From contig NZ_BMES01000002.1 in the NCBI RefSeq assembly GCF_014636935.1, positions 682,001 through 746,000 of the forward strand: DNA of 64,000 bases. Direction: 5' to 3'. Position numbers and translations under genes: made by a program. The DNA is from Alsobacter metallidurans. GTDB lineage: Bacteria > Pseudomonadota > Alphaproteobacteria > Rhizobiales > Beijerinckiaceae. Numbering within the stretch: position 1 is the first letter of the stretch; every line of letters starts with the position of its first letter. Below, piece by piece: positions 30,989 through 38,943 of this stretch. The notes beneath the pieces were generated by a model. The model did not search any database and was not told the origin of the DNA. It was given only the letters and a program-made list of their open reading frames with translations.

Positions 30989-32352
30989 TGTTCGACAAGA
31001 TCCTCATCGCCAACCGCGGCGAGATCGCCCTTCGCGTGCTGCGCGCCGCCAAGGAACTCGGCATCGCCACCGTGGCGGTCCACTCCACCGCCGACGCCGA
31101 CGCCATGCATGTGCGCCTCGCCGACGAGAGCGTGTGCATCGGCCCGCCGGCCGCGCGCGACAGCTATCTCAACGTGCCGGCCCTTCTGGCCGCCTGCGAG
31201 ATCACGGGCGCGGACGCCGTGCACCCGGGCTACGGCTTCCTGTCCGAGAACGCGCGGTTCGCCGAGATCCTGGAAAGCCACAACATCCACTTCATCGGAC
31301 CCAAGGCGGAGCACATCCGCATCATGGGCGACAAGATTGAGGCCAAGCGCACCGCCAAGCGCCTCGGCATCCCGTGCGTGCCCGGCTCCGAGGGCGGCAT
31401 CACGGACGACGACGAGGCTATGCGGGTCGCGGCCGACATCGGCTACCCGGTGCTCGTGAAGGCGGCGGCCGGCGGCGGCGGTCGCGGCATGAAGGTGGCG
31501 CGCACCGAGGACGACCTGGTCGACGCGCTGCAGACGGCCCGGACCGAGGCCAAGGCGGCCTTTGGCGACGACGCCGTGTATCTCGAGAAGTACCTCGAGA
31601 AGCCCCGCCACATCGAGCTGCAGGTGCTGGGCGACGGCCGCGGCGGCGCGGTTCACCTCTTCGAGCGTGATTGCTCGCTGCAACGCCGCCACCAAAAAGT
31701 CTGGGAGGAAGGCCCCTCCCCGGCGCTGAACGGCGAGATGCGCTCCAAGATCGGCGCGACGGTCGCCAAGGCCATGCAGGAGCTGCAATATCTCGGCGCC
31801 GGCACGGTCGAGTTCCTGTACGAGGACGGCGAGTTCTACTTCATCGAGATGAACACCCGCATCCAGGTGGAGCATCCCGTCACCGAGATGATCACGGGCA
31901 TCGATCTGGTAAACGAGCAGATCCGGCTGGCCGCCGGCGCGGACCTCTCCTTCTCGCAGGACGACATTCAGCTCAACGGCCACGCCATTGAGTGCCGTAT
32001 CAACGCCGAGCATCCGGCCACCTTCATGCCTTCGCCGGGCCGGATCGCCTATTTCCACCCGCCGGGGGGCCTTGGCGTCCGCGTTGATTCGGCCGTGTAC
32101 CAGGGCTACACGATCCCGCCGAACTACGATTCGCTCGTCGGCAAGCTGATCGTGCACGGACGCAACCGCAATGAGTGCTTGATGCGCCTTCGGAGGGCCC
32201 TCGACGAGTTCGTGGTAGATGGCATCGAGACCACCCTACCGCTTTTTAGGGCGCTCGTTCGTAACCCGGACATCCAGAACGGGGACTACGATATTCACTG
32301 GCTGGAGAAGTATCTTGCAGCCGGGGGCATGAACGATCCGACCGGCGCTTGA
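30988..32352 (+). CDS. accC: Acetyl-CoA carboxylase, biotin carboxylase subunit
   Basis: A 454-residue ATP-grasp enzyme. [20 protein letters not shown] begins the N-terminal domain; the glycine-rich ATP lid [35 protein letters not shown], and catalytic [15 protein letters not shown] are all present. It carboxylates the biotin of AccB with bicarbonate and ATP, the first step in fatty-acid synthesis. It overlaps the accB stop by one base (TAATG), so translation is coupled. Length is standard. Confidence 0.98.
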   Translation: MFDKILIANRGEIALRVLRAAKELGIATVAVHSTADADAMHVRLADESVCIGPPAARDSYLNVPALLAACEITGADAVHPGYGFLSENARFAEILESHNIHFIGPKAEHIRIMGDKIEAKRTAKRLGIPCVPGSEGGITDDDEAMRVAADIGYPVLVKAAAGGGGRGMKVARTEDDLVDALQTARTEAKAAFGDDAVYLEKYLEKPRHIELQVLGDGRGGAVHLFERDCSLQRRHQKVWEEGPSPALNGEMRSKIGATVAKAMQELQYLGAGTVEFLYEDGEFYFIEMNTRIQVEHPVTEMITGIDLVNEQIRLAAGADLSFSQDDIQLNGHAIECRINAEHPATFMPSPGRIAYFHPPGGLGVRVDSAVYQGYTIPPNYDSLVGKLIVHGRNRNECLMRLRRALDEFVVDGIETTLPLFRALVRNPDIQNGDYDIHWLEKYLAAGGMNDPTGA

Positions 32353-32394
32353 ACGCCGGCGATAACGAGAGCCCGCAGGAGCGGGCCGTAGCGG

Positions 32395-33063
32395 ATGGCG
32401 AGACGACAAGACGCTGACACGGAGATCACACCGGAGCTTTTGCTCCGCGCGTATGCGTGCGGCATTTTTCCCATGGCGGAGAGCGCCGACGATCCGGCGT
32501 TGTACTGGGTCGAGCCGCGCGAGCGCGGCGTCATTCCGCTGGACGGCTTTCAGTTGCCGTCGCGGCTGGCCCGGACGGTGCGCTCGGACCGGTTCGAGGT
32601 CCGCGTCGACCATGATTTCGAGGGTGTGATCGCGGGCTGCGCGGCCCCGGCCCCGGATCGCCGGCAGACCTGGATCAACGCGCGCATCCGCGAGCTCTAC
32701 GGCGCGCTGTTCGATCTCGGCTGGGCCCACACGGTGGAGTGCTGGCGCGAAGGGCAACTCGTCGGCGGGCTCTACGGCGTGCGGCTCGGCGGCGCCTTCT
32801 TTGGCGAGAGCATGTTTCACCGCGAGCGGGACGCATCCAAGGTTGCGCTGGTGCATTTGGTGGCTCGGCTGCGAGCCGGGCGGTTCCGGCTGCTCGACAC
32901 GCAGTTCGTGACGCCGCATCTCGCCGGCTTCGGAGCCGTCGAGGTGCCCCGGCGCGACTATCGCCGGCTGCTCGACGCCGCCACTAATGTCGAGGCGGAT
33001 TTTACGGCCTGGCCCAAGGCGCCCGCTCCGACGGGCCGCGACGTCCTGGCCGCCCTCGCCTGA
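32395..33063 (+). CDS. aat: Leucyl/phenylalanyl-tRNA--protein transferase
   Basis: A 222-residue L/F-transferase with the family motifs [58 protein letters not shown] and a C-terminal [19 protein letters not shown]. It adds Leu or Phe from charged tRNA to N-terminal Arg or Lys of proteins, marking them for ClpAP (N-degron pathway), in the cytosol. It follows accC by 42 bases, as in many Rhizobiales, and probably shares its transcript. Confidence 0.96.
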   Translation: MARRQDADTEITPELLLRAYACGIFPMAESADDPALYWVEPRERGVIPLDGFQLPSRLARTVRSDRFEVRVDHDFEGVIAGCAAPAPDRRQTWINARIRELYGALFDLGWAHTVECWREGQLVGGLYGVRLGGAFFGESMFHRERDASKVALVHLVARLRAGRFRLLDTQFVTPHLAGFGAVEVPRRDYRRLLDAATNVEADFTAWPKAPAPTGRDVLAALA

Positions 33064-33140
33064 GCGGCGCCCAAGCTCGCCGCCGCGGCGTCGCGCTCTA
33101 TTGACCGGGCGATGCCATGCCGCTAGGCATCCGGGCGAGC

Positions 33141-33216
33141 GAGCGCGTAGCTCAGCCGGTAGAGCAACTGACTTTTAATCAGTAGGTCCTGGGTTCGAGT
33201 CCCAGCGCGCTCACCA
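33141..33216 (+). tRNA. tRNA-Lys (TTT)
   Basis: A 76-base cloverleaf with acceptor arms GAGCGCG / CGCGCTC, anticodon loop CTTTTAA (anticodon TTT) on stem ACTGA/TCAGT, T-loop GGTTCGAGTCC, and encoded CCA at the 3' end. Confidence 0.97.
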
Positions 33217-33365
33217 CCCTCCAGGCGCTAACCGGCAAGCGCTTGAGCCTGCGGCCAGAGCGAAAGTCGCCCGGCTTTTCTCGCTTGGCGGTATTTTCAC
33301 CGAGCTAGCCCGCATCTCACGTTCAATTCGATGGACGCCGCGCAGACCTCCGCTATGCTGCGGGT

Positions 33366-33535
33366 GCGACGGCGCCCTTCGGGGCTTGAAAGGGAACGCA
33401 GTGAGGGCGCAAGCCCAAGGCTGCGACTGCCCCCGCAACTGTGAGCGGCGAGCGAAGGCGAGTTCACCACTGGTCCATCAGGGCTGGGAAGGTTCGCCCG
33501 AACGACGACCCGCAAGTCAGGAGACCTGCCGTCGC
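33366..33535 (+). promoter_or_regulatory. Cobalamin riboswitch
   Basis: The conserved core is clear: GCGACTGCCCCCGCAACTGTGA near 33423-33444 (given here only as landmark positions), CTGGGAAGG near 33484, and the B12 box AGTCAGGAGACCTGCC near 33515-33530. Closing stem P1 is GCGACGGC (33366-33373) with GCCGTCGC (33528-33535). It lies upstream of cbtB and cbtA, cobalt-uptake genes typically repressed by adenosylcobalamin. The expression platform between 33536 and the cbtB start at 33644 is GC-rich; it has no clear T-tract terminator, so translational control at the cbtB ribosome-binding site is likely. Confidence 0.95.
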
Positions 33536-33643
33536 GACAAACCAAGGGCGGGGCGCCCGGGATGGTTCGCGACAGGCCGCATCCGTGAGGGACGCGGCGC
33601 TCCCGTTCCGCCATGCGCCGCGCCGGCAGCTCGGGGTGAGATC

Positions 33644-33826
33644 ATGTTGCAGCAGTCTTCCGTCGCGTCACACGTCCCGGCCATCAAGGCCAGCGCCGTT
33701 TTGCAAGCCGCCTTCGCGGTTCTGCTCGGCGTCATGCTGGTCGGCTTCACAGGCTTCGCCCATGTGGAGGCCGTGCACAACGCCGCGCACGACACGCGCC
33801 ACGCCAGCGGCTTCCCCTGCCACTGA
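33644..33826 (+). CDS. cbtB: Cobalt transporter subunit CbtB
   Basis: A 60-residue protein with one membrane helix (residues about 19-38) and a His-rich C-terminus, HVEAVHNAAHDTRHASGFPCH in spaced form, which fits the CbtB family's metal-binding tail. CbtA and CbtB together form a predicted cobalt importer in the inner membrane. ATG 33644 follows GGGGTGAG. It lies right after a cobalamin riboswitch and 10 bases before cbtA. Confidence 0.92.
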   Translation: MLQQSSVASHVPAIKASAVLQAAFAVLLGVMLVGFTGFAHVEAVHNAAHDTRHASGFPCH

Positions 33827-33836
33827 CGGCCTGACG

Positions 33837-34592
33837 ATGTCGGTATTTCGTTCGATCGTCTTCACGGCCGCGGCTGCCGGCCTTTTGGTTGGCCTCACCG
33901 TCACGGGCTTGCAGCAGGTTCGCGCCGTGCCGCTGATCCTCAAGGCCGAGGTTTATGAGCAGAAGGCCGAAGCCGCGCCAGCGGCCCCCGCCGCTCTGGC
34001 TCCGCATGCGCATGAGCCGGGCGTCGCGCCGCATTCGCACGCCGAGAGCGCCGCGCCGCACGAGCACGGAGCCGCGTGGCAGCCGGCGGAAGGCTTCCAG
34101 CGCAACGCCTTCACGGCGCTGTTCAACGTCGTCACCTGGATCGGCTTCGGCCTCGGCCTCGCCGGCCTCATGGTGATCGCCCGCCGCCCGGCGACCTGGC
34201 GCGAAGGCCTGATCTGGGGATTGGGCGGTTTTGCCGCCCTGACGCTGGCGCCCAGCATCGGGCTCCCGCCGGAACTGCCTGGGATGCCTGCGGCCGACGT
34301 GGTGGCGCGTCAGTTCTGGTGGGTAGGGGCCGCGCTGTCCACCGCTATGGGGCTCGGCTTGATCGCTCTCACCCGCGCGCCGCTGCCCTGCATCGCGGGC
34401 GCCCTGCTGCTGGTGGCGCCGCACCTCGTGGGAGCGCCGCAGCCGCCCACCGCCGAAAGCGCCGTACCGGACGCTATGGCGCGAGATTTCGTGACGGCCG
34501 TGATGGTCAGCGCCTTTGTGTCATGGGCGCTGCTCGGCGCCCTTACGGGCTTCTTCCTCAACCGCTTCCGCGGGAGTGAGAGCGAGGCCTGA
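33837..34592 (+). CDS. cbtA: Cobalt transporter subunit CbtA
   Basis: A 251-residue membrane protein. The first helix is at residues 5-25, followed by a His-rich periplasmic loop with repeated PHAH, PHSH and PHEHG motifs (residues about 55-80), then four or five further helices. Sequence starts such as FRSIVFTAAAAGLLVGL match the CbtA family. It works with CbtB to bring in cobalt for cobalamin synthesis. Its stop lies inside the 3' end of a possible gene on the other strand. Confidence 0.93.
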   Translation: MSVFRSIVFTAAAAGLLVGLTVTGLQQVRAVPLILKAEVYEQKAEAAPAAPAALAPHAHEPGVAPHSHAESAAPHEHGAAWQPAEGFQRNAFTALFNVVTWIGFGLGLAGLMVIARRPATWREGLIWGLGGFAALTLAPSIGLPPELPGMPAADVVARQFWWVGAALSTAMGLGLIALTRAPLPCIAGALLLVAPHLVGAPQPPTAESAVPDAMARDFVTAVMVSAFVSWALLGALTGFFLNRFRGSESEA

Positions 34593-34844
34593 GATCGCGC
34601 CGCGAAGGTCGCGGCTCGTGATGTGAAAGCGCGCGCCGGGCCCCAGCCCGGCGCGTTGCATTTTGAGCCGGGCCGCGAGGCCGAGCGCAGCCTGGTTGCG
34701 GGCCGCGAAAGCGAGGCATGCGGCAGGCGTCGGCTCCTGCCGCAACAGCGCCCGGAACGCGCGCCGGTGCATCACGCATCGCCCATCGCCGCCCGGCGGC
34801 GAGAAGGCCAGGCAGTCGTTGGCGCTGTCCCATTCCATGCTCAT
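34521..34844 (-). CDS. Small hypothetical protein
   Basis: A 107-codon frame starting MSMEWDSANDCLAF, with FSPPGGDGRCVMHRRAFRALL and ARFHITSRDLR. The sequence looks protein-like and the ending resembles small DUF1488-type proteins, but this is only an impression. It overlaps the cbtA 3' end by 72 bases on the opposite strand and has only a weak upstream GGAAAG. No function is proposed. It may be spurious, although the opposite strand (34593-35001) has no better gene. Confidence 0.4.
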   Translation of the reverse strand: MSMEWDSANDCLAFSPPGGDGRCVMHRRAFRALLRQEPTPAACLAFAARNQAALGLAARLKMQRAGLGPGARFHITSRDLRGAISGLALTPAEAVEEEARKGAEQRP

Positions 34845-35001
34845 TTGTAGCGGCTTTCCGAGCCGCCGCGCAAAGGCGTTCGAGAACGTGGCAAACGTGG
34901 CGGAAGCGTTGCTGCATATCGCTTTTCCGGGCCGCTCCTCCCCGCTTTGACCACATTCGCGGCGCATGCCGTCGCGCGCTGGAAAAGGTGGGTTTGCGTC
35001 G

Positions 35002-37425
35002 ATGCGGTTCTTTTTGCGCGGGATCGGGTTTGTGTTCACGGCCGGCGCGATCCTGTTCGTGCTTGCGGCCATCGCGGTGGGCGGCCTTCTCTGGAAGGTG
35101 TCGCGCGACCTCCCGGACTACACGCAGCTGGCCGACTACCAGCCCGCCGTGATGACCCGCGTGCACGCCGCAGACGGCAGCCTGCTGGCCGAATACGCCC
35201 GCGAACGGCGCATGTTCATCCCCATCCAGTCGGTCCCCAAGCTCGTGATCGCGGCCTTCGTGTCGGCCGAGGACAAGAACTTCTACAAGCACCAGGGCGT
35301 CGACCCGGAAGGCATCGCCCGCGCGGCGTTGTACTACTTCAAGCGTGACCAGGGCCGTCGCCCCCAAGGCGCCTCCACGATCACGCAGCAGGTGGCCAAG
35401 AACTTCCTGCTTACCAGCGAGCAGACCTTCGATCGCAAGATCAAGGAAGTGCTGCTGGCGCTGAAGATGGAGAACACCTACACCAAGGATAAAATCCTTG
35501 AGCTCTATCTCAACGAAATCTATCTCGGCCTGGGCAATTACGGCGTCGCGGCCGCCTCGCTGAACTATTACGGCAAGTCCGTCCACGAACTGACCCTGGC
35601 CGAGGTCGCCTATCTGGCGGCCCTGCCGAAGGGCCCGAACAACTACAATCCCTTCCGCTATCGCGAAGCCGCCACCGAGCGGCGCAACTACGTGATCGAT
35701 CGGATGGTCGAGAATGGCTATGTGAGCAAGCAGGATGGCGACAAGGCCAAGGCCGAGCCGCTCGACGTGAACCCGCGGTCACTGTCGCCCAACACATACG
35801 CGGCGGGCTTCTTCGCCGAGGACGTGCGCCGCGAGATCGCTGACCGGTTCGGCGAGAAGGCCCTGTACGAGGGCGGCATGTCCGTGCGCACGACCCTGGA
35901 TCCGAAGATTCAGGTGATGGCCCGCAAGGCGCTCGCCGATGGTCTGGTGCGATACGACGAGGCGCATGGCTGGCGCGGCGCGATGCAGAAGATCGACATC
36001 GCCGGCAAGGAATGGGGCGCGGCCCTGGCGGAAGTCCCCGCGCTTGGCGACGTGCAGCCGTGGCGGTTGGCGGTGGTGACGGACGTCACGGCCGATGGCG
36101 CCCGCATCGGCCTCCAGCCTGCGCGCGAGCCTTCGGGCGCGATCGCCAAGGCGCGCGAAACCGGGCTGATCACGCCGGACGGGCTGAAATGGACCCGCAA
36201 GGCGGCCCGGCAGGCTCTCGCGGCCGGCGACGTCGTTTATGTTGAACCCGTGGACGGCAAGCCCGGCCAGTTCCGCCTGCGCCAACTGCCGGAAATCTCC
36301 GGCGGGTTGGTCGCCATGGATCCCTATACGGGTCGCGTGCTCGCGATGGTGGGCGGGTTCTCGTTCGACCAGTCGAAGTTCAACCGCGCCTCGCAGGCGC
36401 AGCGTCAGCCCGGCTCCTCGTTCAAGCCGATCGTCTATGCGGCGGCGCTGGACAACGGCTATACGCCCTCCAGCATCATTCTGGACGCGCCGATCAGCAT
36501 CGACCAGGGCCCCGGGCAGGAGCCCTGGCGGCCGGAAAACGCCGAGGAAGGTTTTGCGGGTCCGCGCACGCTGCGCTTCGGCGTCGAGCATTCGCAGAAC
36601 ATGATGACGGTGCGCCTCGCGCAGGATATCGGCATGCCGCTGGTGGTGGAATACGCCAAGCGCTTTGGCGTCTACGACAACCTGCAGCCGCTGCTGGCCA
36701 TGTCGCTCGGCTCCGGCGAAACCACCGTCATGCGGATGACGGCGGCGTACTCGATCTTCGCCAATGGCGGCAAGCGCGTGAAGCCTACCCTGATCGACCG
36801 CGTCCAGGATCGCTGGGGTCGCAACGTCTACGCGCATGACGAGCGCAAATGTGTCGGCTGCGACGCCCAGAGCTTCAGCGGCCAGAACGAGCCCAAGATC
36901 GTGGATGAGCGCCAGCAGGCGCTGGACCCGCTGACCGCCTACCAGGTCACCTCCATTCTGGAGGGGGTCGTCCAGCGTGGCACCGGAACCAGCGTCAAGG
37001 AAGTCGGCAAACCCCTGGCGGGCAAAACCGGCACCACAAACGACGCCAAGGACCTGTGGTTCGTCGGCTTTTCGCCCGATCTCGCGGCCGGGGTTTATAT
37101 CGGCTACGACCAGCCACGCTCGCTCGGCAACTCGGCTTATGCGGCGCAGTACGCCGCCCCGATCTTCCGCGATTTCATGAAGATGGCGCTGGCCGACAAG
37201 CCGCCGACGCCATTCCGCGTGCCGCCCGGCATCAAGCTGGTGCGCGTGGATCCGCAAACAGGCGCGCGGGCCACCGGCGGCGACCGGAGCATCCTGGAAG
37301 CCTTCAAGCCCGGCACGGCTCCACCCGACGCGGGCGGCTATGGCGGCTTTGGTGACGGCTCGCCCATGGCGGCGGCGCCGGGCGACGGGCAGCAGGTCGG
37401 CGCCGGAACGGGCGGCCTGTACTAG
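35002..37425 (+). CDS. Penicillin-binding protein 1A (class A), copy 2
   Basis: An 807-residue peptidoglycan synthase that matches the copy at 13206-15611 along its whole length, by eye about three-quarters identical. It has a membrane anchor at residues 5-32, a GT51 domain with SAEDKNFYKHQGVDPEG and QGASTITQQVAKNFLL, active-site SSFK near 473 and KTGTT near 674. The C-terminus ends in a similar glycine-rich GAGTGGLY. ATG 35002 (MRFFLRGIG) is chosen by comparison with copy 1. It is not in an operon with amidase or prfB. The stop codon overlaps the stop of the convergent regulator (CTAG). Confidence 0.95.
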   Translation: MRFFLRGIGFVFTAGAILFVLAAIAVGGLLWKVSRDLPDYTQLADYQPAVMTRVHAADGSLLAEYARERRMFIPIQSVPKLVIAAFVSAEDKNFYKHQGVDPEGIARAALYYFKRDQGRRPQGASTITQQVAKNFLLTSEQTFDRKIKEVLLALKMENTYTKDKILELYLNEIYLGLGNYGVAAASLNYYGKSVHELTLAEVAYLAALPKGPNNYNPFRYREAATERRNYVIDRMVENGYVSKQDGDKAKAEPLDVNPRSLSPNTYAAGFFAEDVRREIADRFGEKALYEGGMSVRTTLDPKIQVMARKALADGLVRYDEAHGWRGAMQKIDIAGKEWGAALAEVPALGDVQPWRLAVVTDVTADGARIGLQPAREPSGAIAKARETGLITPDGLKWTRKAARQALAAGDVVYVEPVDGKPGQFRLRQLPEISGGLVAMDPYTGRVLAMVGGFSFDQSKFNRASQAQRQPGSSFKPIVYAAALDNGYTPSSIILDAPISIDQGPGQEPWRPENAEEGFAGPRTLRFGVEHSQNMMTVRLAQDIGMPLVVEYAKRFGVYDNLQPLLAMSLGSGETTVMRMTAAYSIFANGGKRVKPTLIDRVQDRWGRNVYAHDERKCVGCDAQSFSGQNEPKIVDERQQALDPLTAYQVTSILEGVVQRGTGTSVKEVGKPLAGKTGTTNDAKDLWFVGFSPDLAAGVYIGYDQPRSLGNSAYAAQYAAPIFRDFMKMALADKPPTPFRVPPGIKLVRVDPQTGARATGGDRSILEAFKPGTAPPDAGGYGGFGDGSPMAAAPGDGQQVGAGTGGLY

Positions 37426-37844
37426 ACGGCGTGCCGCTGGCGATTGGTGTCGCCGAAGCCGAGCGCGTGCATGCGCTTCCACAGGTCGCTTGGCGAGAAC
37501 GGCTTCTTCAGAAAGCAGGTCACGCCCAGCTTGCCGGCGCGCTCGATCAGCGCCTTGGTGGGCGCGCCCGAGAACAGGATGACGGGCAGGTCTGTCCGGG
37601 CGGAGATCTGCGGGTCGCGGATGATCTCGAGCAACTGTCCGCCGTTGAGGCTGGGCAGGTGCCAGTCCAGCAGCAGCAGCTCCGGCGAGAAGGTCTGAAG
37701 GGCGTCCAGAGCGCCTTCCCCGTCGCCGACCTCGGTAACGTTGCGCAGGCCGACCTGGCGCAGCATGCGGCGCACCATGGAGCGTACGAAGAGGCTGTCC
37801 TCGACCAGCAGAACGGGGATGTCAGGAAACAGAAGCTGGCTCAT
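37422..37844 (-). CDS. Receiver-only response regulator (CheY-like)
   Basis: A 140-residue single receiver domain. Acidic pocket in VLLVEDSLFVRSMV, phosphoacceptor Asp in LLLLDWHLPSLNG near residue 60, Thr/Ser in ILFSGAP and Lys in CFLKKPFSPSDL. No output domain follows, so it acts through protein contacts. Its ATG overlaps the stop of the upstream PilZ gene (ATGA), implying translational coupling with a possible c-di-GMP receptor. The stop shares CTAG with PBP1A copy 2. Confidence 0.92.
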   Translation of the reverse strand: MSQLLFPDIPVLLVEDSLFVRSMVRRMLRQVGLRNVTEVGDGEGALDALQTFSPELLLLDWHLPSLNGGQLLEIIRDPQISARTDLPVILFSGAPTKALIERAGKLGVTCFLKKPFSPSDLWKRMHALGFGDTNRQRHAV

Positions 37845-38164
37845 TGCGCGCCCTGCCCCGTCCGCAGTTGCACGAGCCGAGCTTCAAGCGCCGCCGGGTT
37901 GAGAAGCGCGTTGCGTCCGCCAGAGAACTCGATGCCGATGTGAAGGCCGGTCGACCAGCGGAGTTTGCACAGCCGCGGCGTCACCTCGCCGGCGATCATG
38001 ATGCGAAATTGCGCCGGCCAGGCGCCCGGCGACATCCGGAACTGGAGCTTGGCGCCCTCGTCGGAAAGGTCGTTGACGAGGCACTCGACCGTTCCGGCCG
38101 GCAGCAGCACCTTTGCGGGCAGCAAGGCGCGCCGCCGAACAGACTTGCGCCGCTGGGAGGACAT
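37841..38164 (-). CDS. PilZ domain protein
   Basis: A 107-residue protein starting MSSQRRKSVRRRALLPAKV. The RRKSVRRR stretch fits the RxxxR part of the PilZ c-di-GMP motif, and CLVNDLSDEGAKLQF fits the D-S-x-x-G (DLSDEGA) part. LRWSTGLHIGIEF is the usual strand end. It would bind c-di-GMP in the cytosol. ATG 38164 was chosen because family members begin just before the Arg-rich motif; an upstream ATG at 38206 is in frame. It is the first gene of a two-gene operon with the receiver protein. Confidence 0.85.
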   Translation of the reverse strand: MSSQRRKSVRRRALLPAKVLLPAGTVECLVNDLSDEGAKLQFRMSPGAWPAQFRIMIAGEVTPRLCKLRWSTGLHIGIEFSGGRNALLNPAALEARLVQLRTGQGAQ

Positions 38165-38283
38165 GGGTGGGCTCCATACGATCAACGTGCATGATCGACA
38201 AAGCACAACCTATACGGGCTTCACTTGGGGACGGCTTTCCGGGATCGGTCGAATTGTAGCGATCCGGCAGTTTCAAACGCCGC

Positions 38284-38511
38284 CTACTGGAGCACAGGCC
38301 GGGAGGCCACCGCGGCTCGCAATGCGGTCGGATCGAGATCGGATCGCAGCCTGCGGGCGGCCGAATGGGCGTGGAACACGGCCCGGCCCATCTCGGCGCG
38401 GTCTCGCACCGCGAAGGTTTCGGCGTAGACCCGCTGTCCCTCATGCAGAATGGCGACTTCGACCATGCTCGACTCGGCGGACGACTCGGTTTCGGCGACG
38501 CTGGGGAGCAT
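38284..38511 (-). CDS. Small hypothetical protein
   Basis: A 75-codon frame with MVEVAILHEGQRVYAETF and RDRAEMGRAVFHAHSAARRL. It looks like a real short protein (modest hydrophobic pattern, no low complexity), but no family is recognised. The start could be 38511 or 38466. Two imperfect EcfG-like promoter matches lie upstream. It may be an orphan stress gene or a chance frame. Confidence 0.4.
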   Translation of the reverse strand: MLPSVAETESSAESSMVEVAILHEGQRVYAETFAVRDRAEMGRAVFHAHSAARRLRSDLDPTALRAAVASRPVLQ

Positions 38512-38754
38512 GATGCAAAGTCTCCGCGCGGCAGGATCGATAGGTCAGCGTGAGCCGGAATGGTTCACGATCAATGAACGTTTAAAGCTCGTGCCGGTTG
38601 CGCCGGCGCTCCGACGTCGTTTGAGGATTTGGAAATGCGCGGGGGAGGAGTGAAAAGTTGCAGCCACGCAACACTCGCCTTTAGCGATGCTGCCGATTCG
38701 AAAACTCGGCGCAAACCCCTTGCTTTTTCGCACTGCACAATTTAGGTAAGTAAT

Positions 38755-38843
38755 CGTGACGCTTCGGCGTCATAGCCCTCCTTGGGCGTTTCCTCCCTAG
38801 ACTTGGGGCCGCTGCGTTCGCGCGAGCGGCCCTCTTTCTTTTC
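38755..38843 (+). ncRNA. Candidate small RNA with anti-Shine-Dalgarno motifs
   Basis: An approximately 90-nt transcript is suggested by TTGCTT (38720-38725), a 17-nt spacer and a weak -10 TAGGTA, then hairpin GACGC-TTCG-GCGTC (38758-38771), hairpin GCCC-TCCTT-GGGC (38775-38787), a single-stranded TTTCCTCCC (38789-38797), and an intrinsic terminator. Two CCUCC-type sequences, one in a loop and one unpaired, recall alphaproteobacterial sRNAs that target ribosome-binding sites. No coding frame is present. The call rests on structure only. Confidence 0.5.
38807..38843 (+). terminator. Intrinsic terminator upstream of dps
   Basis: Stem GGCCGCT (38807-38813) / AGCGGCC (38825-38831), followed by CTCTTTCTTTTC. 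It points rightwards but no protein gene precedes it on that strand, which supports a short non-coding transcript to its left. Confidence 0.8.
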
Positions 38844-38857
38844 AGCGTGCCGCCTCC

Positions 38858-38882
38858 GGAACGATCCCCCAAGCGGATCGTT
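38858..38882 (+). promoter_or_regulatory. EcfG-type general stress promoter of dps
   Basis: GGAAC (38858-38862), 16-nt spacer, CGTT (38879-38882): an exact match to the GGAAC-N16/17-CGTT promoter of the alphaproteobacterial general stress sigma factor EcfG. It lies 61 bases before the dps ATG. Confidence 0.8.
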
Positions 38883-38943
38883 AACGCGCAGATCACGGTG
38901 GCGCTTGCGCTCCGTCCGATCAGCAACGCCGGAGAGATGCGCC

